From an uncultured Eubacteriales bacterium (GTDB lineage: Bacteria; Bacillota; Clostridia; Oscillospirales; CAG-382), in NCBI GenBank assembly GCA_900548115.1, contig URJL01000073.1, forward strand, positions 1 through 5,246: DNA of 5,246 nt, in the 5' to 3' direction. The translations under genes and the position numbers were made by a program. Positions 5,138-5,246 of this stretch are shown here, piece after piece (the stretch's first letter is position 1; every line of letters begins with the position of its first letter). A model generated the notes under the pieces. The model saw nothing but the letters and a program-made list of their open reading frames with translations, was not told the DNA's origin and searched no databases.

Positions 5138-5246
5138 TGCGCCTGCGGCGGGCATTCCCGCGAAATACGAATTTCGCACCTACGGTGAGTATTGCCGCGA
5201 AGCTTGCATTCCGATGGTCGGAATGCAACTTCGCACCTACGGTGAG
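5138..5246 (+). repeat. Palindromic array upstream of the isomerase gene, cut by the window end
   Basis: A GC core (5138-5162, two mismatches to the inverse of 193-217) leads to the arm GCGAAATACGAATTTCGC. Next come the hairpin CACC-TAC-GGTG, the spacer AGTATTGCC, a palindrome at 5197-5234 (arms GCGAAGCTTGCATTCCGA and TCGGAATGCAACTTCGC, one bulged base), and the CACC-TAC-GGTG hairpin again. The 17-mer TTCGCACCTACGGTGAG is identical at 5173-5189 and 5230-5246. The array may continue past the window. Confidence 0.88.

Noticed and set aside
5034..5228. 64-residue minus-strand frame
   Set aside because: Translates the right-hand array and the promoter region of the isomerase gene; it carries the same DHRNASFA and FRGNARRRR peptides as the array at 158-298.
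1..5246. tRNA, rRNA, toxin-antitoxin, phage or transposase genes
   Set aside because: No tRNA-like cloverleaf, rRNA segment or recognisable protein of these kinds was seen on either strand.

Overview
The window carries three ordinary-looking protein genes separated by unusually dense, modular, hairpin-forming repeat DNA. The genes are murA (+, 482-1783), a GH63/GH37-like six-hairpin glycosidase (+, 2238-3428) and a sugar phosphate isomerase/epimerase-type TIM-barrel protein (-, 4198-4995). Gram-positive style ribosome binding sites, TTGACA/TATAAT-type promoters, the MurA sequence and one hairpin family that I recall from Oscillospiraceae/Faecalibacterium-like genomes all suggest a Clostridia-class Firmicute, probably a gut or metagenomic lineage. 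The exact taxon cannot be read from the sequence.

Layout: 1-300 is a repeat mosaic (dyad B, hairpin C, then an array of GC-core units). 348-356 is an extended -10 promoter, followed by murA. 1784-2150 holds two 37-bp palindromes, the second terminator-like, and the first copy of a ~240-bp structured repeat (D). 2171-2200 is a strong promoter for the glycosidase. 3420-4194 is an entirely repetitive convergent intergenic region: a ~45-bp-period array, a palindrome, hairpin C, the second copy of D, dyad B and another palindrome. Next comes the minus-strand isomerase-like gene, its promoter at 5083-5111, and a last repeat array running off the window end.

Each gene appears to be transcribed alone, and nothing points to an operon. 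murA acts in peptidoglycan precursor synthesis. The other two are carbohydrate-active, but they are convergent and separated by repeats, so a shared pathway is only a guess.

The most notable material is the repeat system. All palindromes keep a 37-38 bp length and a central 3-7 nt loop while their arm sequences change together on both sides. The array at the 3' end of every gene has the same orientation relative to that gene, and the stop codons of murA and the glycosidase lie inside repeat-like sequence. Hairpin C is flanked by a GCGCA/TGCGC direct repeat at both of its locations, and a copy of the surrounding repeat without C occurs in the same window. No mobilising enzyme (for example a RAYT transposase) is encoded here.
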